Positions 53,736-62,724 of a stretch of DNA of 64,000 nt are shown here, piece after piece (positions within the stretch are counted from its first letter, which is position 1; every line of letters begins with the position of its first letter). Origin of the DNA: JAJZSS01 sp964463505. Lineage in GTDB: Bacteria; Chloroflexota; Anaerolineae; Anaerolineales; UBA4823. Where the stretch lies: NCBI GenBank assembly GCA_964463505.1, contig CAYXDC010000003.1, positions 36,033 to 100,032 on the forward strand, given 5' to 3'. Below the pieces are notes generated by a model that made no database searches, was not told the DNA's origin, and saw only the letters and a program-made list of their open reading frames with translations. The translations under genes were made by a program, and so were the position numbers.

Positions 53736-53779
53736 AAACCCGGCTTGTCCACCTGATTGCTGGTGATAAAGCCGGGTTT
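53736..53779 (+). terminator. Intrinsic terminator between the P-type ATPase gene and the convergent DUF4129-like gene
   Basis: AAACCCGGCTT (53736-53746) pairs perfectly with AAGCCGGGTTT (53769-53779) around a 22-base loop, followed by TGTTT. It starts 22 bases after the ATPase stop and ends 3 bases before the convergent gene's stop, so it may serve both. Confidence 0.75.
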
Positions 53780-53782
53780 TGT

Positions 53783-55276
53783 TTATACTGAATGGTGAGG
53801 TTGTTCATCCATAAGCTGTTTATGGCTTGCCTGGATCAACTTCTTTTGCCGGGCTCCCTCTGTGGAGATCCGTTGCCAGGCTTGTTCAAGTTGTGAAATT
53901 TCGCTGGTAGTTTCTGGTAACTCTCCGTACCGCACGCGAACATAGGCCTGGGTGAGCAATTCTAGATCGGAATGTACAACCGGCAGTAGTTTCTGGATAG
54001 AAGGTAAATACTCCAGGGGGGTTAAGCCAACCGGGCGGGGGTGTTCGAGTGCATCTACTAAGTCCATCAGCTCGCCATAGATGCGCCGGATATAAGCTAC
54101 CTGTATCGCGCGTCGGGAGCGTAAGTTGCGCAGCCGGTCCTCAGCTTCCTGTAATTGTTGGCGTGCGCTCTGGCGTAATTTACGCCACAGTTCATTGCGC
54201 CCCAAGAGTGCTTCGGGATCTTCGTAGCTGCGCGTGGATTTCCAAAAGGTGAGACTGCGCACCCGTCCATAAATGGCGGCTGTGATGAGCAGCACAAGCG
54301 TCCAGAAGATGACGGCTACGAGCCAGGGCGGGATGACCAGCGGTTCGGGTGCTGCGAGCTGGTCCAGCGGAGCAATGGGTGTAAGCAGTATATCTGGGGT
54401 TAGGGTGGGCACAGGCGTTGCCGAACGCTGCACTAATGCCTGCACTGCCTCCAGCAGCGGCGTAAGGATATACGCCAGGATCAGGCCTGGAATGGAAGCC
54501 AGAAAGATGATACCTGCCACAACCCATCGCAGTGCCCCTGTGAGCTGCTCTAATACAGGTTTATACTGCCCCGTCAGCAGGCTGGCAATGAAAGCTGCCA
54601 GGAGAATACTGCTGCTCACAGAAACGGTGATAATCGCAACCCATTTCCGGCCAAATGGGTTGCGCACAGAGCCATGATACAGGCTTATGTAAGCGATCCG
54701 AGCAACGATCAGGGCTAACAATCCAGCACTAAGAAATATAATGAAAGGAATGATGCCTGGCTGTATGCGTGTGACGCGCGTCACCACCAACAGGTAAGCC
54801 ACAAGCATCCAGATTCCAAACCAGAAGCGCTGCCAGGCAGTATCAGGACTGATAATGCCTTGAGCCAGGCTGATTCCACGCCACCATAGCCACGCGCCAG
54901 CCAGAACTACCAGCACTGCTCCCGGATCAAGCCGCATCAGTCCCAAAAGTGGGTTGGGTACGGCTGGGCCTAGCAGCAATCTGGTTGCCAGAGCCATATT
55001 CAACAAAAACAGGATTAACAGGAATATCTGCTGGATGTTGCGTTTCAGGCGTAGATTATCCACTAACCGGGTTAAGATATAAGCCTGGAGCATATTTCCA
55101 CCCAGTACCAGGAAAGTGCGCAGAGTGGTGGTGGTATAGCTGATTTCGATGACACCTGAATACCAGGGTAGTAACCAGCTTACCTCCACGATGATCAACA
55201 GCAAGGCAGCCACATCTGACCAGACCTGTGGTTTATTGCGCAGCTCACCCTGGTTAGCAGCAGCATTATTTCCCAT
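53783..55276 (-). CDS. Multi-spanning membrane protein, DUF4129-like C-terminal domain
   Basis: A 497-residue membrane protein with about eight helices in residues 20-380 and a cytoplasmic or exterior domain at the end. The last 120 residues hold RPVGLTPLEYL and YVRVRYGELPETTSEI, which resemble the DUF4129 pattern found in the third protein of MoxR-DUF58 clusters. ATG at 55276 is chosen; it follows GAGGAT and lies one base after the DUF58 stop. The longer reading from 55369 has an unlikely 31-residue extension that lies over the DUF58 gene. These clusters are thought to be membrane assemblies with AAA ATPases; their substrates are unknown. Confidence 0.82.
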   Translation of the reverse strand: MGNNAAANQGELRNKPQVWSDVAALLLIIVEVSWLLPWYSGVIEISYTTTTLRTFLVLGGNMLQAYILTRLVDNLRLKRNIQQIFLLILFLLNMALATRLLLGPAVPNPLLGLMRLDPGAVLVVLAGAWLWWRGISLAQGIISPDTAWQRFWFGIWMLVAYLLVVTRVTRIQPGIIPFIIFLSAGLLALIVARIAYISLYHGSVRNPFGRKWVAIITVSVSSSILLAAFIASLLTGQYKPVLEQLTGALRWVVAGIIFLASIPGLILAYILTPLLEAVQALVQRSATPVPTLTPDILLTPIAPLDQLAAPEPLVIPPWLVAVIFWTLVLLITAAIYGRVRSLTFWKSTRSYEDPEALLGRNELWRKLRQSARQQLQEAEDRLRNLRSRRAIQVAYIRRIYGELMDLVDALEHPRPVGLTPLEYLPSIQKLLPVVHSDLELLTQAYVRVRYGELPETTSEISQLEQAWQRISTEGARQKKLIQASHKQLMDEQPHHSV

Positions 55277-55277
55277 A

Positions 55278-56465
55278 CTAATCCTCATAGGGGATGTAAC
55301 GCATGCGGATGCCAGGAATGGGGAGAGGCGGCTTGCGGCTGAAAACCAGCATGCTAATTTGTCTCCCATGACGCTTTAAGCGCAGCAGATTTTCGCTCAA
55401 ATCTGGGGTCAGCACACTGGTCAAGATCAAGAGCAGCGTTCCTGGAGGAAGTTTATTCACCTCCCGCAGCAGCAGGCGTTCAAAGGGAGCAGTGACAAAT
55501 GGAGTGACAGCAGCCAGGGCGCCTAGCAGCCGCCCGAGCTGATCGGGCGAGCGGCCTGGGGGGATGCGAAAGGGCTGGTCTGAATGCATCAGGCATCCAT
55601 TCGATACCATCCCCACCCGGTAGCCATCCTGTAAGGCTTGCTCTACCAGGCGTGCAGCAGCACTGACCAGGTGCTCGAACAAATTGGGATCGACTCCTTG
55701 CCAGTAATACTTAAAAGTAGAGACATTCAGGCATACACTCATCAGTTGAGCAGTAACCGGTTGGTAAATTTTGACCTGCAATTCTCCAGTATGTGCAGTA
55801 GCTGGCCAATGTATACGCCGGAAATCATCATCGGGCAGATAATCGCGCACACCCATGCTCAAGTTTGGATCTTCGTGCAGCTTACGCCGGGCCCGGCGTT
55901 CACCGAAAGGATCCCCGGACGGCAAATGCAATTCTGAAAGCTCCAAAAGTGTGGGAAATACAGTGATCTGATCAACGGGGCCATTCTCATCAGTTTGGTT
56001 GAAAATACCGAACAAGTCGCCGCTTTCCAGTCGCGCTGGACCGAGCTGATAAACACCACGTTTGCGATAGAGTAGTTGGTAGTGTCGGCGCGCGCGCTCA
56101 TACCAGCGCAGGCTGAAAATGTTTATTAAGAGTCCTTTGTCGGCCAGGTGGGTAGGAGTAAGCTGGCTTTCTAGCTCTGGACCCACTGCCTTGGGCCAGG
56201 GATCCTTGATCAATAGCCATGAAAGTGGCAGGAATTTACGATTTTCAGTTTTAATCGTTAGCGGAACAATCTCGCCGGGGAACGCGCGCCGGTAAAAAGG
56301 CTCGCGCTGGTAAATAACATCCTTCAACGCACGCCTGGACCACCAACGCGCCACGCCGCTGATCGCGCCTAACATCAGCGCGAAAGCGGAGAGTAAATAG
56401 ATTTGCAAGTAGATCCCTAACAGGGCGACGATCACCAGGAATGACCACCAATAATTGGGAGTCAT
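55278..56465 (-). CDS. DUF58 domain-containing protein (MoxR-cluster component)
   Basis: A 395-residue protein with two N-terminal membrane helices (SFLVIVALLGIYLQIYLLSA at residues 8-27) and a DUF58 vWA-like domain (about 200-290) marked by LHEDPNLSMGVRDYLPDDDF and RRIHWPATAHTGELQVKIY. It lies in operon order MoxR, DUF58, DUF4129-like, with overlaps or single-base spacing. DUF58 proteins act together with MoxR ATPases; the cluster is known in bacteria but its function is not solved. Confidence 0.9.
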   Translation of the reverse strand: MTPNYWWSFLVIVALLGIYLQIYLLSAFALMLGAISGVARWWSRRALKDVIYQREPFYRRAFPGEIVPLTIKTENRKFLPLSWLLIKDPWPKAVGPELESQLTPTHLADKGLLINIFSLRWYERARRHYQLLYRKRGVYQLGPARLESGDLFGIFNQTDENGPVDQITVFPTLLELSELHLPSGDPFGERRARRKLHEDPNLSMGVRDYLPDDDFRRIHWPATAHTGELQVKIYQPVTAQLMSVCLNVSTFKYYWQGVDPNLFEHLVSAAARLVEQALQDGYRVGMVSNGCLMHSDQPFRIPPGRSPDQLGRLLGALAAVTPFVTAPFERLLLREVNKLPPGTLLLILTSVLTPDLSENLLRLKRHGRQISMLVFSRKPPLPIPGIRMRYIPYED

Positions 56466-56466
56466 G

Positions 56467-57402
56467 TCATTCCTCCACAGGCACTGCCACGCTTTCTACA
56501 ATTCCAGTGATGACTTCCTCGGGACGCCTTCCGCGCAGTTGCGCCTGGGGAGCAATCATCATGCGATGAGTCAACACGGATGGTGCCAGTGTCTTGATAT
56601 CGTCCGGGATAACATAATCTCGTCCCTGGATAGCTGCCCAGGCTTGAGCTGCCTGGTAGAGAGCCAATGTGGCGCGCGGGCTTGCGCCGAGCTCAATTTC
56701 AGGGTGCTGGCGGGTAGCGCGGGCGATTTTTACGATATAGCCACGCAGACTCTCCTCCACCCTGATAAGCCTGCGCTCCGCTTGTAATGCCAGGATTTCT
56801 TCAGGATTGGTGACGGCTTGCAAGTCGGGCAACGGATCGTTCACCCGGAAGCGCTCGACCATGGCATTTTCTTCTACTTCATTGGGGTAACCCAACACCA
56901 CGCGTAATAAAAAGCGATCGATTTGCGCTTCAGGAAGTGGGAATGTTCCTTCCAATTCAACCGGATTTTGGGTAGCCAGAACCATGAATGGGCGCGGTAG
57001 AGGGCGTGTCACGCCATCGATGGTCACCTGGCGTTCCTGCATGGCCTCCAGTAAGGCCGATTGGGTACGGGGTGTGGCGCGGTTGATCTCATCTGCCAGC
57101 AGTACCTGGCTCATAATCGGGCCGGGCTTGAATTCGAAAGCCTGCGCCTTCTGGTTGAACCAGTTCAACCCGGTTACATCTGTAGGTAAAAGATCGGGAG
57201 TAAATTGGATGCGGCGAAAACTACACCCCAAAGAAATGGCGAGGGCGCGCGCTAGGGTGGTCTTGCCAATCCCTGGCACATCTTCCAGAAGCACATTTCC
57301 TTCGCACAAAACGGCAGCCAGGGTTAGTTGTATGGCTTCATCCTTGCCAACGATCACTTTCTGGATATTTTCACGCACACGGCGGGCGACATCTGCAATC
57401 AT
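56467..57402 (-). CDS. MoxR-family AAA+ ATPase
   Basis: About 311 residues from the ATG at 57402 (IADVARRVRENIQKVIVGKD). Walker A is in LLEDVPGIGKTTLARALA, Walker B in LLADEINRATPRTQSALL, and sensor/arginine motifs include FMVLATQNPVELEGTFPLPE. MoxR ATPases act as chaperones for vWA-domain partners such as the DUF58 protein downstream. The longer reading from 57573 extends 57 residues into the divergent helicase promoter and lacks family similarity, so the shorter start is used. It is 2 bases upstream of the DUF58 gene. Confidence 0.92.
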   Translation of the reverse strand: MIADVARRVRENIQKVIVGKDEAIQLTLAAVLCEGNVLLEDVPGIGKTTLARALAISLGCSFRRIQFTPDLLPTDVTGLNWFNQKAQAFEFKPGPIMSQVLLADEINRATPRTQSALLEAMQERQVTIDGVTRPLPRPFMVLATQNPVELEGTFPLPEAQIDRFLLRVVLGYPNEVEENAMVERFRVNDPLPDLQAVTNPEEILALQAERRLIRVEESLRGYIVKIARATRQHPEIELGASPRATLALYQAAQAWAAIQGRDYVIPDDIKTLAPSVLTHRMMIAPQAQLRGRRPEEVITGIVESVAVPVEE

Positions 57403-57495
57403 TTTGACCTCGATTGTGGGCAGGCTGGTATTGAGATGAGCAAAGTGTACCACTATGTTTACCGGACCATGCTCGGGCAGGTTCACCCCGGATGG

Positions 57496-57501
57496 TATAA
57501 T
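57496..57501 (+). promoter_or_regulatory. TATAAT only 8 bases before the exonuclease-helicase ATG (possible leaderless transcript)
   Basis: A perfect -10 box ends 7 bases before the ATG at 57509. Transcription would begin at or next to the A of ATG and give a leaderless mRNA. No clear -35 box lies 17 bases upstream, so this is a one-box call. Confidence 0.45.
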
Positions 57502-57508
57502 CCTGCCA

Positions 57509-60307
57509 ATGGATTCCATCGTTGCCCTGGATATCGAAACAACTGGCCTGAGTGCAGAGAATGATGCGATCATCGAGATCGCTGCGGTCCGCTTTAATGA
57601 TCGCCGGGTCGAGGGGGAGTGGCAAACCTTGCTTCACCCAGGACGGCGCATTCCTCCTTTCATCACCCAACTGACTGGTATCACTGACTCGATGGTTGTG
57701 GATAAACCAGCCATCCGTGAGGTCTTGCCTGATCTCCAACAATTTATCGGCGATGCACCCATTATCGGGCACAATGTCGGTTTTGATGTGGGTTTCCTGC
57801 GCCGCTATGGAATCTTGCACCGCAATGACTTGCTGGATACTTATGATCTGGCCTCGGTTTTACTCCCGAACGCTGGTCGTTACAACCTGTCCGCTTTGGC
57901 TCAGGCGTTGGGCGTACCGGTTACTGGTGCGCACCGCGCCATGCAAGATGCCCAGACAACGCGACTGGTTTTTCAGCGTTTGTACCAATATGCTCTTGAA
58001 CTACCTCTACCATTATTGGCGGAGATCGTGCGTTTGGCAGAAGGGGTAGATTGGTTTGGGTATTTGCCCCTGCGCCGGGCTTTGGGCCAGCGCTCACACG
58101 AAGTCGTTTCGCCCAGCTCGGTACGCCATCGCTATGATGGCCCTTTGTTTACTTCTCGCATCGATCGCTCATTACCGCCATTGATGCCGGTTCGTGAGTC
58201 GCGACCACTGGACATAGAAGAAGTGGTCTCTATTCTTGCTCCGGGTGGTCTGTTCTCCAAGCATTTTCCCCATTATGAACATCGCCCACAGCAAGTAGGC
58301 ATGCTGGAGGCGGTTACACAGGCATTATCCGATGGGCGCCACTTAATGGTGGAAGCCGGCACCGGCACTGGCAAAAGCATGGCTTATCTGATCCCAGCGG
58401 CGCTATGGGCCATGCACAATCAGCGCCGGGTTGTGATCTCTACCAACACCATCAACCTGCAAGATCAATTGATCAATAAGGATATTCCTGATCTGCGTGC
58501 GGCCCTGGGGGTTGATTTACGTGCTGTGGTATTGAAAGGGCGCAGTAATTATCTGTGCCCGCGCCGCCTGGAGAGCTTACGCCGGCGCGGTCCCTCAAAT
58601 GAAGATGAGATGCGGGTTCTGGCAAAGGTGTTGGTCTGGTTAAACGGCACCCAAACCGGTGACCGGAGTGAGATCAACCTCAATGGACCGGCAGAACGCG
58701 AAGTCTGGCGCAGGATCTCCGCAGAAGACGAAGCCTGCTCGGCTGAGATGTGTCTGAAATCTTCCGGTGGGATCTGTCCCTTTTATCGCGTGCGCCAGGC
58801 TGCCCAAAGCGCGCATATTCTGATCGTAAATCACGCTCTGTTGCTGGCAGATGTGGCCACGGGCAACCGTGTACTGCCGGAATTTGATTACCTGATCGTG
58901 GATGAAGCACACCATCTGGAAGATGCGACCACCAACGCCTTAAGTTTCAGGATGACTCTGGCGGACGTCGAGCGCTTGCTGCGCGAGCTGGGCGGGCCAA
59001 AGACTGGCTTACTCGGTTGGGTGATGTCGGCGACCCAGAGCTTTATTGCGCCGTCTGAGCTGGCAGTTTTGAACCAGATGATCCAACAAGCCACAGATTA
59101 CGCTTTCAGCTTCGAAACCCTGGCACGCCAGTTTTTCCAGGCGCTGGACCGCTTCCTGGTTGATATCCGTGAAGGCCGCGCGGTAGGCGCATATTCCCAC
59201 CAGGAGCGCATCCTGCCAGCCACGCGTACGCAGCCTGCCTGGGGAGACGTGGAATTGGCCTGGGATGAAGCCGACCACATCATCGGGCCATTATTGGAGC
59301 AGATTGGTCGTCTGGCGAAAGGAATTGCCGAGCTGTCCAATGAATTGCCAGAAGCAGATGCTGAATTGTACGGTAGCCTGGCTAACCTTTACCGGCGCCT
59401 GCATGAAATACAAGAACAGATGAATGGTCTGGTCTTCAGCCCCGTAGAGGATCGTATCTACTGGGTAGAAGCCCAGCCAAACGGGATGCGCCAGACCTTG
59501 AATGTCGCTCCACTTCATATCGGTCCGCTGATGCAGCGATTCTTGTGGCATGAAAAAGAATCGGTTATCCTGACTTCTGCCACCCTCACCGCAGCCGGGG
59601 AATTTGATTACTTGCGCGGGCGCTTGTTTGCGGAAGATGCCGACGAGCTGGCGCTTGGCTCACCCTTTGACTACGAAACCGCCGCCCTGGTGTACGTAGT
59701 CAATGATATTCCCGAGCCTTCAGATCGCCAGGGGCACCAACGTGCGGTGGAAAGCGCCATCATCCGCCTGTGTAAAGCCACCGGCGGGCGGGCGCTGGTT
59801 TTATTCACCTCTTATGACCAGCTGCGTAAAACCTCCAGGGCCATTGCGCCTATTTTGGGGCGGGATGATATTGTGATCTACGAGCAGGGCGAGGGCGCCT
59901 CACCACATTCCTTATTAGAATCATTCCGTACCAGCGAGCGTGCCGTGTTGCTGGGTACGCGCGCCTTCTGGGAGGGTGTGGATGTCCCAGGGGATGCTCT
60001 TTCTATCTTGGTAATCGTCAAATTACCTTTTGCTGTACCTTCCGATCCAATCGTGGCAGCGCGTTCCGAAACCTTTGAGGATCCCTTCTCACAGTATTCA
60101 TTACCGGAGGCGATCCTGCGCTTCCGTCAGGGATTTGGACGCCTGATTCGCACCCAATATGACCGTGGGGTGGTGGTCATTTTGGATCAACGTATCCTGA
60201 CCAAGCGCTATGGGCGTACCTTTATCGAATCACTTCCGGATTGCACGCTACGCATCGGCTCATTAGCTGAACTACCCAAATCGGCTGTCCAGTGGTTAAA
60301 TTTGTAA
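57509..60307 (+). CDS. DEDDh exonuclease fused to DinG-type helicase
   Basis: A 932-residue fusion. Residues 1-175 are a DEDDh 3'-5' exonuclease (ALDIETTGLSAENDAIIEIA, HNVGFDVGFLR, AHRAMQDAQTTRLVF). Residues 240-930 are a DinG/XPD-like superfamily 2 helicase: Walker A MVEAGTGTGKSMAYLIPAA, DEAH box VDEAHHLEDAT, and GFGRLIRTQYDRG in motif VI. A four-Cys group (CPRRLESL, CSAEMCLKSSGGICP) near residues 350-420 should bind a 4Fe-4S cluster. The layout is that of the DinG protein of Firmicutes/Chloroflexi. The ATG at 57509 opens with the exonuclease motif; the longer start at 57455 adds unrelated residues. Confidence 0.92.
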   Translation: MDSIVALDIETTGLSAENDAIIEIAAVRFNDRRVEGEWQTLLHPGRRIPPFITQLTGITDSMVVDKPAIREVLPDLQQFIGDAPIIGHNVGFDVGFLRRYGILHRNDLLDTYDLASVLLPNAGRYNLSALAQALGVPVTGAHRAMQDAQTTRLVFQRLYQYALELPLPLLAEIVRLAEGVDWFGYLPLRRALGQRSHEVVSPSSVRHRYDGPLFTSRIDRSLPPLMPVRESRPLDIEEVVSILAPGGLFSKHFPHYEHRPQQVGMLEAVTQALSDGRHLMVEAGTGTGKSMAYLIPAALWAMHNQRRVVISTNTINLQDQLINKDIPDLRAALGVDLRAVVLKGRSNYLCPRRLESLRRRGPSNEDEMRVLAKVLVWLNGTQTGDRSEINLNGPAEREVWRRISAEDEACSAEMCLKSSGGICPFYRVRQAAQSAHILIVNHALLLADVATGNRVLPEFDYLIVDEAHHLEDATTNALSFRMTLADVERLLRELGGPKTGLLGWVMSATQSFIAPSELAVLNQMIQQATDYAFSFETLARQFFQALDRFLVDIREGRAVGAYSHQERILPATRTQPAWGDVELAWDEADHIIGPLLEQIGRLAKGIAELSNELPEADAELYGSLANLYRRLHEIQEQMNGLVFSPVEDRIYWVEAQPNGMRQTLNVAPLHIGPLMQRFLWHEKESVILTSATLTAAGEFDYLRGRLFAEDADELALGSPFDYETAALVYVVNDIPEPSDRQGHQRAVESAIIRLCKATGGRALVLFTSYDQLRKTSRAIAPILGRDDIVIYEQGEGASPHSLLESFRTSERAVLLGTRAFWEGVDVPGDALSILVIVKLPFAVPSDPIVAARSETFEDPFSQYSLPEAILRFRQGFGRLIRTQYDRGVVVILDQRILTKRYGRTFIESLPDCTLRIGSLAELPKSAVQWLNL

Positions 60308-60365
60308 TGACGCTGGGTTAATTCTCGGGACATTCAACCAACCTCAGAAATCCGTACAGGCAATC

Positions 60366-61277
60366 ATGGCGATAGGTTTCCAGGATCTACTAAACGGCAC
60401 GCTAGGAGTTGGATTTGCCCTCTGGTTGAGTCGCAGTTTGCCACCGAGCACCGGGTTCAAGCTGGCAGATGCAGCCGGAGGTTGGATGGCTGGCCGTAAT
60501 CACCTGGAAATGGTGCGGGCAGTGCGCGCAAATCAATGGGTGGTGAGCGGCTGCCAGGCGGATTCTGCTGCATTAGATCAAGCCGTGCACGATACCTACA
60601 TTCACACCGCCCGTTGTTTATATGATCTCTACCATCACTTGCAGGATTTTTCAAAAATTTATACCAGGGTCGATTTTTCTGCGCGCTTTAGCCAGTTCTT
60701 AGAGGATCGCCAAAATCCCAAACAGGGCCTGGTCGTGGTAGGCATTCACCTGAGTAATTTTGACCTGGCAATCCATGCTGTGGGACGGCGCGGTTTGAAG
60801 GCTGTCGCTTTGGGGGTTGCCAATCCAGGCGGAGGCTACCAATGGCAGAATAAGCTGCGCGCCGAGTCTGGGATTGAGATTATTCCGTCTTCAACCAACA
60901 CCTTGCGACATGCTATCCAACGTCTGGAAGCGAAGGACACGATTGTGACCGGGCTGGATCGTCCTTTGCCAGATTCAAAATACCGACCGCGCTTCTTTGG
61001 ACGCCCGGCAGCTTTGCCGGTCATGCATATTTTGTTGGCGCTTAAGACGGGCGTGCCAGTGGCGCTGACCAGCGCCTCTCAAAATCAAGACGGGCGCTAT
61101 CAGATCGATATTTCTGAGCCGATCGAGATGACACCCCATCCTGACCGGCATCAGGAGATTTTGCTGAATGCAGAGCGAGTCCTGCGCATTGCCGAAGATG
61201 CAATTCGGCAAGCCCCATACCAATGGGCGATGTTTTACCCGGTTTGGCCGGAGGCCATGGCTGAAATGCGGGCCTGA
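60366..61277 (+). CDS. Lysophospholipid/lipid acyltransferase (LpxL/HtrB-like)
   Basis: A 303-residue acyltransferase-family protein. The active site motif HLSNFDLAIH near residues 121-130 has a His-x4-Asp form; LpxL enzymes usually show His-x4-Glu. Other signs are the LDRPLPDSKYRPRFFGRPAA segment near 197-216 and the C-terminal WAMFYPVWPEAM. In non-Gram-negative bacteria such proteins often acylate glycolipids, such as mannosyl-phosphatidylinositol. The next gene makes a phospholipid head-group transfer, with 30 bases between, so both should work on a membrane lipid. Substrate is unknown. Confidence 0.85.
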   Translation: MAIGFQDLLNGTLGVGFALWLSRSLPPSTGFKLADAAGGWMAGRNHLEMVRAVRANQWVVSGCQADSAALDQAVHDTYIHTARCLYDLYHHLQDFSKIYTRVDFSARFSQFLEDRQNPKQGLVVVGIHLSNFDLAIHAVGRRGLKAVALGVANPGGGYQWQNKLRAESGIEIIPSSTNTLRHAIQRLEAKDTIVTGLDRPLPDSKYRPRFFGRPAALPVMHILLALKTGVPVALTSASQNQDGRYQIDISEPIEMTPHPDRHQEILLNAERVLRIAEDAIRQAPYQWAMFYPVWPEAMAEMRA

Positions 61278-61307
61278 ACTCACCGCACAAGGTTAAGGGA
61301 GGCAACT

Positions 61308-61988
61308 GTGAAAGACCAGTCCATGCAAGACATCAAGAACCACCAGCGAGTGAATGATATCCTGCTTGGTCCCCTGGAGCGGCCTGCCCTGCAATTCTTC
61401 GCTCGTCATATGCCCGCCTGGGTTACGCCAGACAAGCTGACCACCCTGGGCCTGATGGGTTCAGTGCTGATCTTTGTCAGCTACCTGCTCACGCGTTGGA
61501 ACCCCGCTTTTTTATGGCTGGCCAGCTTGGGCTTTTTTATCAACTGGTTTGGCGACAGCCTGGACGGCACTCTGGCGCGCTATCGCAAGATCCAACGCCC
61601 GATCTATGGCTTTTTTATCGATCATTCTCTCGACGCGGTGAGTGAGACCCTGGTTTTCATCGGACTAGGCCTTTCTCCCTATGTGCGCCTGGATCTGGCC
61701 TTGCTGGCGCTGGTGGGCTACCTGCTAATGTCGGTCCTGGTGTATATCCGTACTTGCGTGGATGGCGTTTTTAAGATCTCTTATGGAAAGCTCGGCCCTA
61801 CCGAGGTGCGCATGCTGGCGATCATCGCCAATACAGTCCTGTTTTTCTCCAGCAACCCGCAGTGGAACACCTCGGTCGGTACGTTTGGGGTCTATGATCT
61901 GTTCGTAATTGGAGTCATCGTTTTGTTGTATGGCTTTTTCCTGTCCACTACTGTTCAGGAGATCCGCCGTTTGCAGCATGTGGATTAG
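61308..61988 (+). CDS. CDP-alcohol phosphatidyltransferase
   Basis: A 226-residue membrane enzyme with six helices. The signature D-G-x2-A-R-x8-G-x3-D-x3-D is complete in LDGTLARYRKIQRPIYGFFID plus HSLDAVSE (residues 84-112; first string shortened: DGTLARYRKIQRPIYGFF). The family transfers a phosphatidyl group from CDP-diacylglycerol to an alcohol such as inositol phosphate or glycerol phosphate. The alcohol is not fixed by sequence. The start is a GTG with an excellent AAGGGAGG ribosome site; an ATG at 61323 is less likely. It forms a pair with the acyltransferase upstream. Confidence 0.92.
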   Translation: MKDQSMQDIKNHQRVNDILLGPLERPALQFFARHMPAWVTPDKLTTLGLMGSVLIFVSYLLTRWNPAFLWLASLGFFINWFGDSLDGTLARYRKIQRPIYGFFIDHSLDAVSETLVFIGLGLSPYVRLDLALLALVGYLLMSVLVYIRTCVDGVFKISYGKLGPTEVRMLAIIANTVLFFSSNPQWNTSVGTFGVYDLFVIGVIVLLYGFFLSTTVQEIRRLQHVD

Positions 61989-62050
61989 CACTACTTGCGA
62001 TATGCGGTTCATCCAACTTTCAAAACGAGTACGTAAGTTCTATAATATCA

Positions 62051-62094
62051 ATAACAAATACATGCTTGCACGGAAAGCATGTATTTGTTATAAT
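62051..62094 (+). promoter_or_regulatory. Palindromic promoter/operator of the higBA locus
   Basis: A perfect inverted repeat has 17-bp arms, 62051-62067 and 62075-62091, around a 7-base loop. A promoter overlaps it: TTGCAC (62066-62071) as -35, 17 bases, and TATAAT (62089-62094) as -10. Transcription would begin near 62101, just before the toxin reading frame at 62112. Autorepression by the antitoxin bound to the palindrome is the likely role, as in other higBA systems. Confidence 0.75.
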
Positions 62095-62111
62095 CATTCA
62101 AGGGGTTTGGT

Positions 62112-62402
62112 TTGATTATTAGTTTTGGTGATGCAGCTACCGAAGACCTGTATCATGGACGCTTGACACACCATACGCGTCGCTTCCCAAATTCAATTAT
62201 CACACCAGCGCTTAGAAAACTAGATATGCTTGCAGCAGCAGTGAAAATAACTGACTTACGTGTACCGCCAGGGAACCGATTAGAAAGATTGCAAGGCAAT
62301 CTTGGCGGGTTTTATAGTATCAGGATCAATGATCAATAGCGGATTATCTTTCGTTGGCAAGGCGAACATGCACATCAAGTCAAGATCATCGATTATCACT
62401 AG
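62112..62402 (+). pseudogene. higB: HigB-type toxin gene, interrupted by an in-frame amber codon
   Basis: The reading frame encodes a RelE-superfamily HigB toxin of about 96 residues: MIISFGDAATEDLYHG near the start, LAAAVKITDLRVPPGNRLE in the middle, GGFYSIRIND in the strand before the break, and IIFRWQGEHAHQVKIIDYH at the end. A TAG at 62337-62339 lies exactly where the family has Trp (usually NDQWRI), so a TGG to TAG change is the simplest cause. The truncated product would lack the last strands and probably its activity. The start is TTG at 62112. The antitoxin gene follows in the normal order. Confidence 0.85.
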
Positions 62403-62423
62403 ATTGAAAAAGTCGAGGTAACC

Positions 62424-62714
62424 ATGCTACCCGAAAACCGTGTTACAACTCATCCAGGAGAGATATTGCTGGAGGAATTCTTAAAGCCAATGGGATTAAG
62501 CCAGGTTGCTTTTGCGCATCACCTGGGTGTACCACTTCAGCGGATTAATGAAATTGTCCGCGGAAAGCGTGGAGTCACTCCGGACACTGCCTTGCGTTTA
62601 GCAATGGCGCTTGGTACGACGCCAGAATTTTGGATGAATTTACAGGTGGCATACGATCTATCCAGTTTAAAGCACTCAAACAAGATTGAACCCATCCATT
62701 TGCTCTCTTTGTAG
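62424..62714 (+). CDS. higA: HigA-type antitoxin with helix-turn-helix (XRE family)
   Basis: A 96-residue DNA-binding protein. The family start HPGEILLEEFLKPMGLSQ (residues 10-27) leads into the helix-turn-helix (VAFAHHLGVPLQRINEIVRG) and then RGVTPDTALRLAMALGTTPE with FWMNLQVAYDL, which is nearly the HigA consensus. It should bind the palindrome at 62051-62091 and neutralise HigB. It is intact whereas the toxin gene upstream carries an amber codon. It stops 10 bases before the repeat copy B. Confidence 0.95.
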   Translation: MLPENRVTTHPGEILLEEFLKPMGLSQVAFAHHLGVPLQRINEIVRGKRGVTPDTALRLAMALGTTPEFWMNLQVAYDLSSLKHSNKIEPIHLLSL

Positions 62715-62724
62715 GTCAGGATAA

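Noticed and set aside
3329..62402. Two in-frame TAG codons (S41 leader and HigB) could mean genome-wide amber recoding
   Set aside because: TAG is used as a normal terminal stop in several intact genes (for example the DUF58 gene and the polymerase), and the sites replace different residues, so two separate mutations or errors are more likely.
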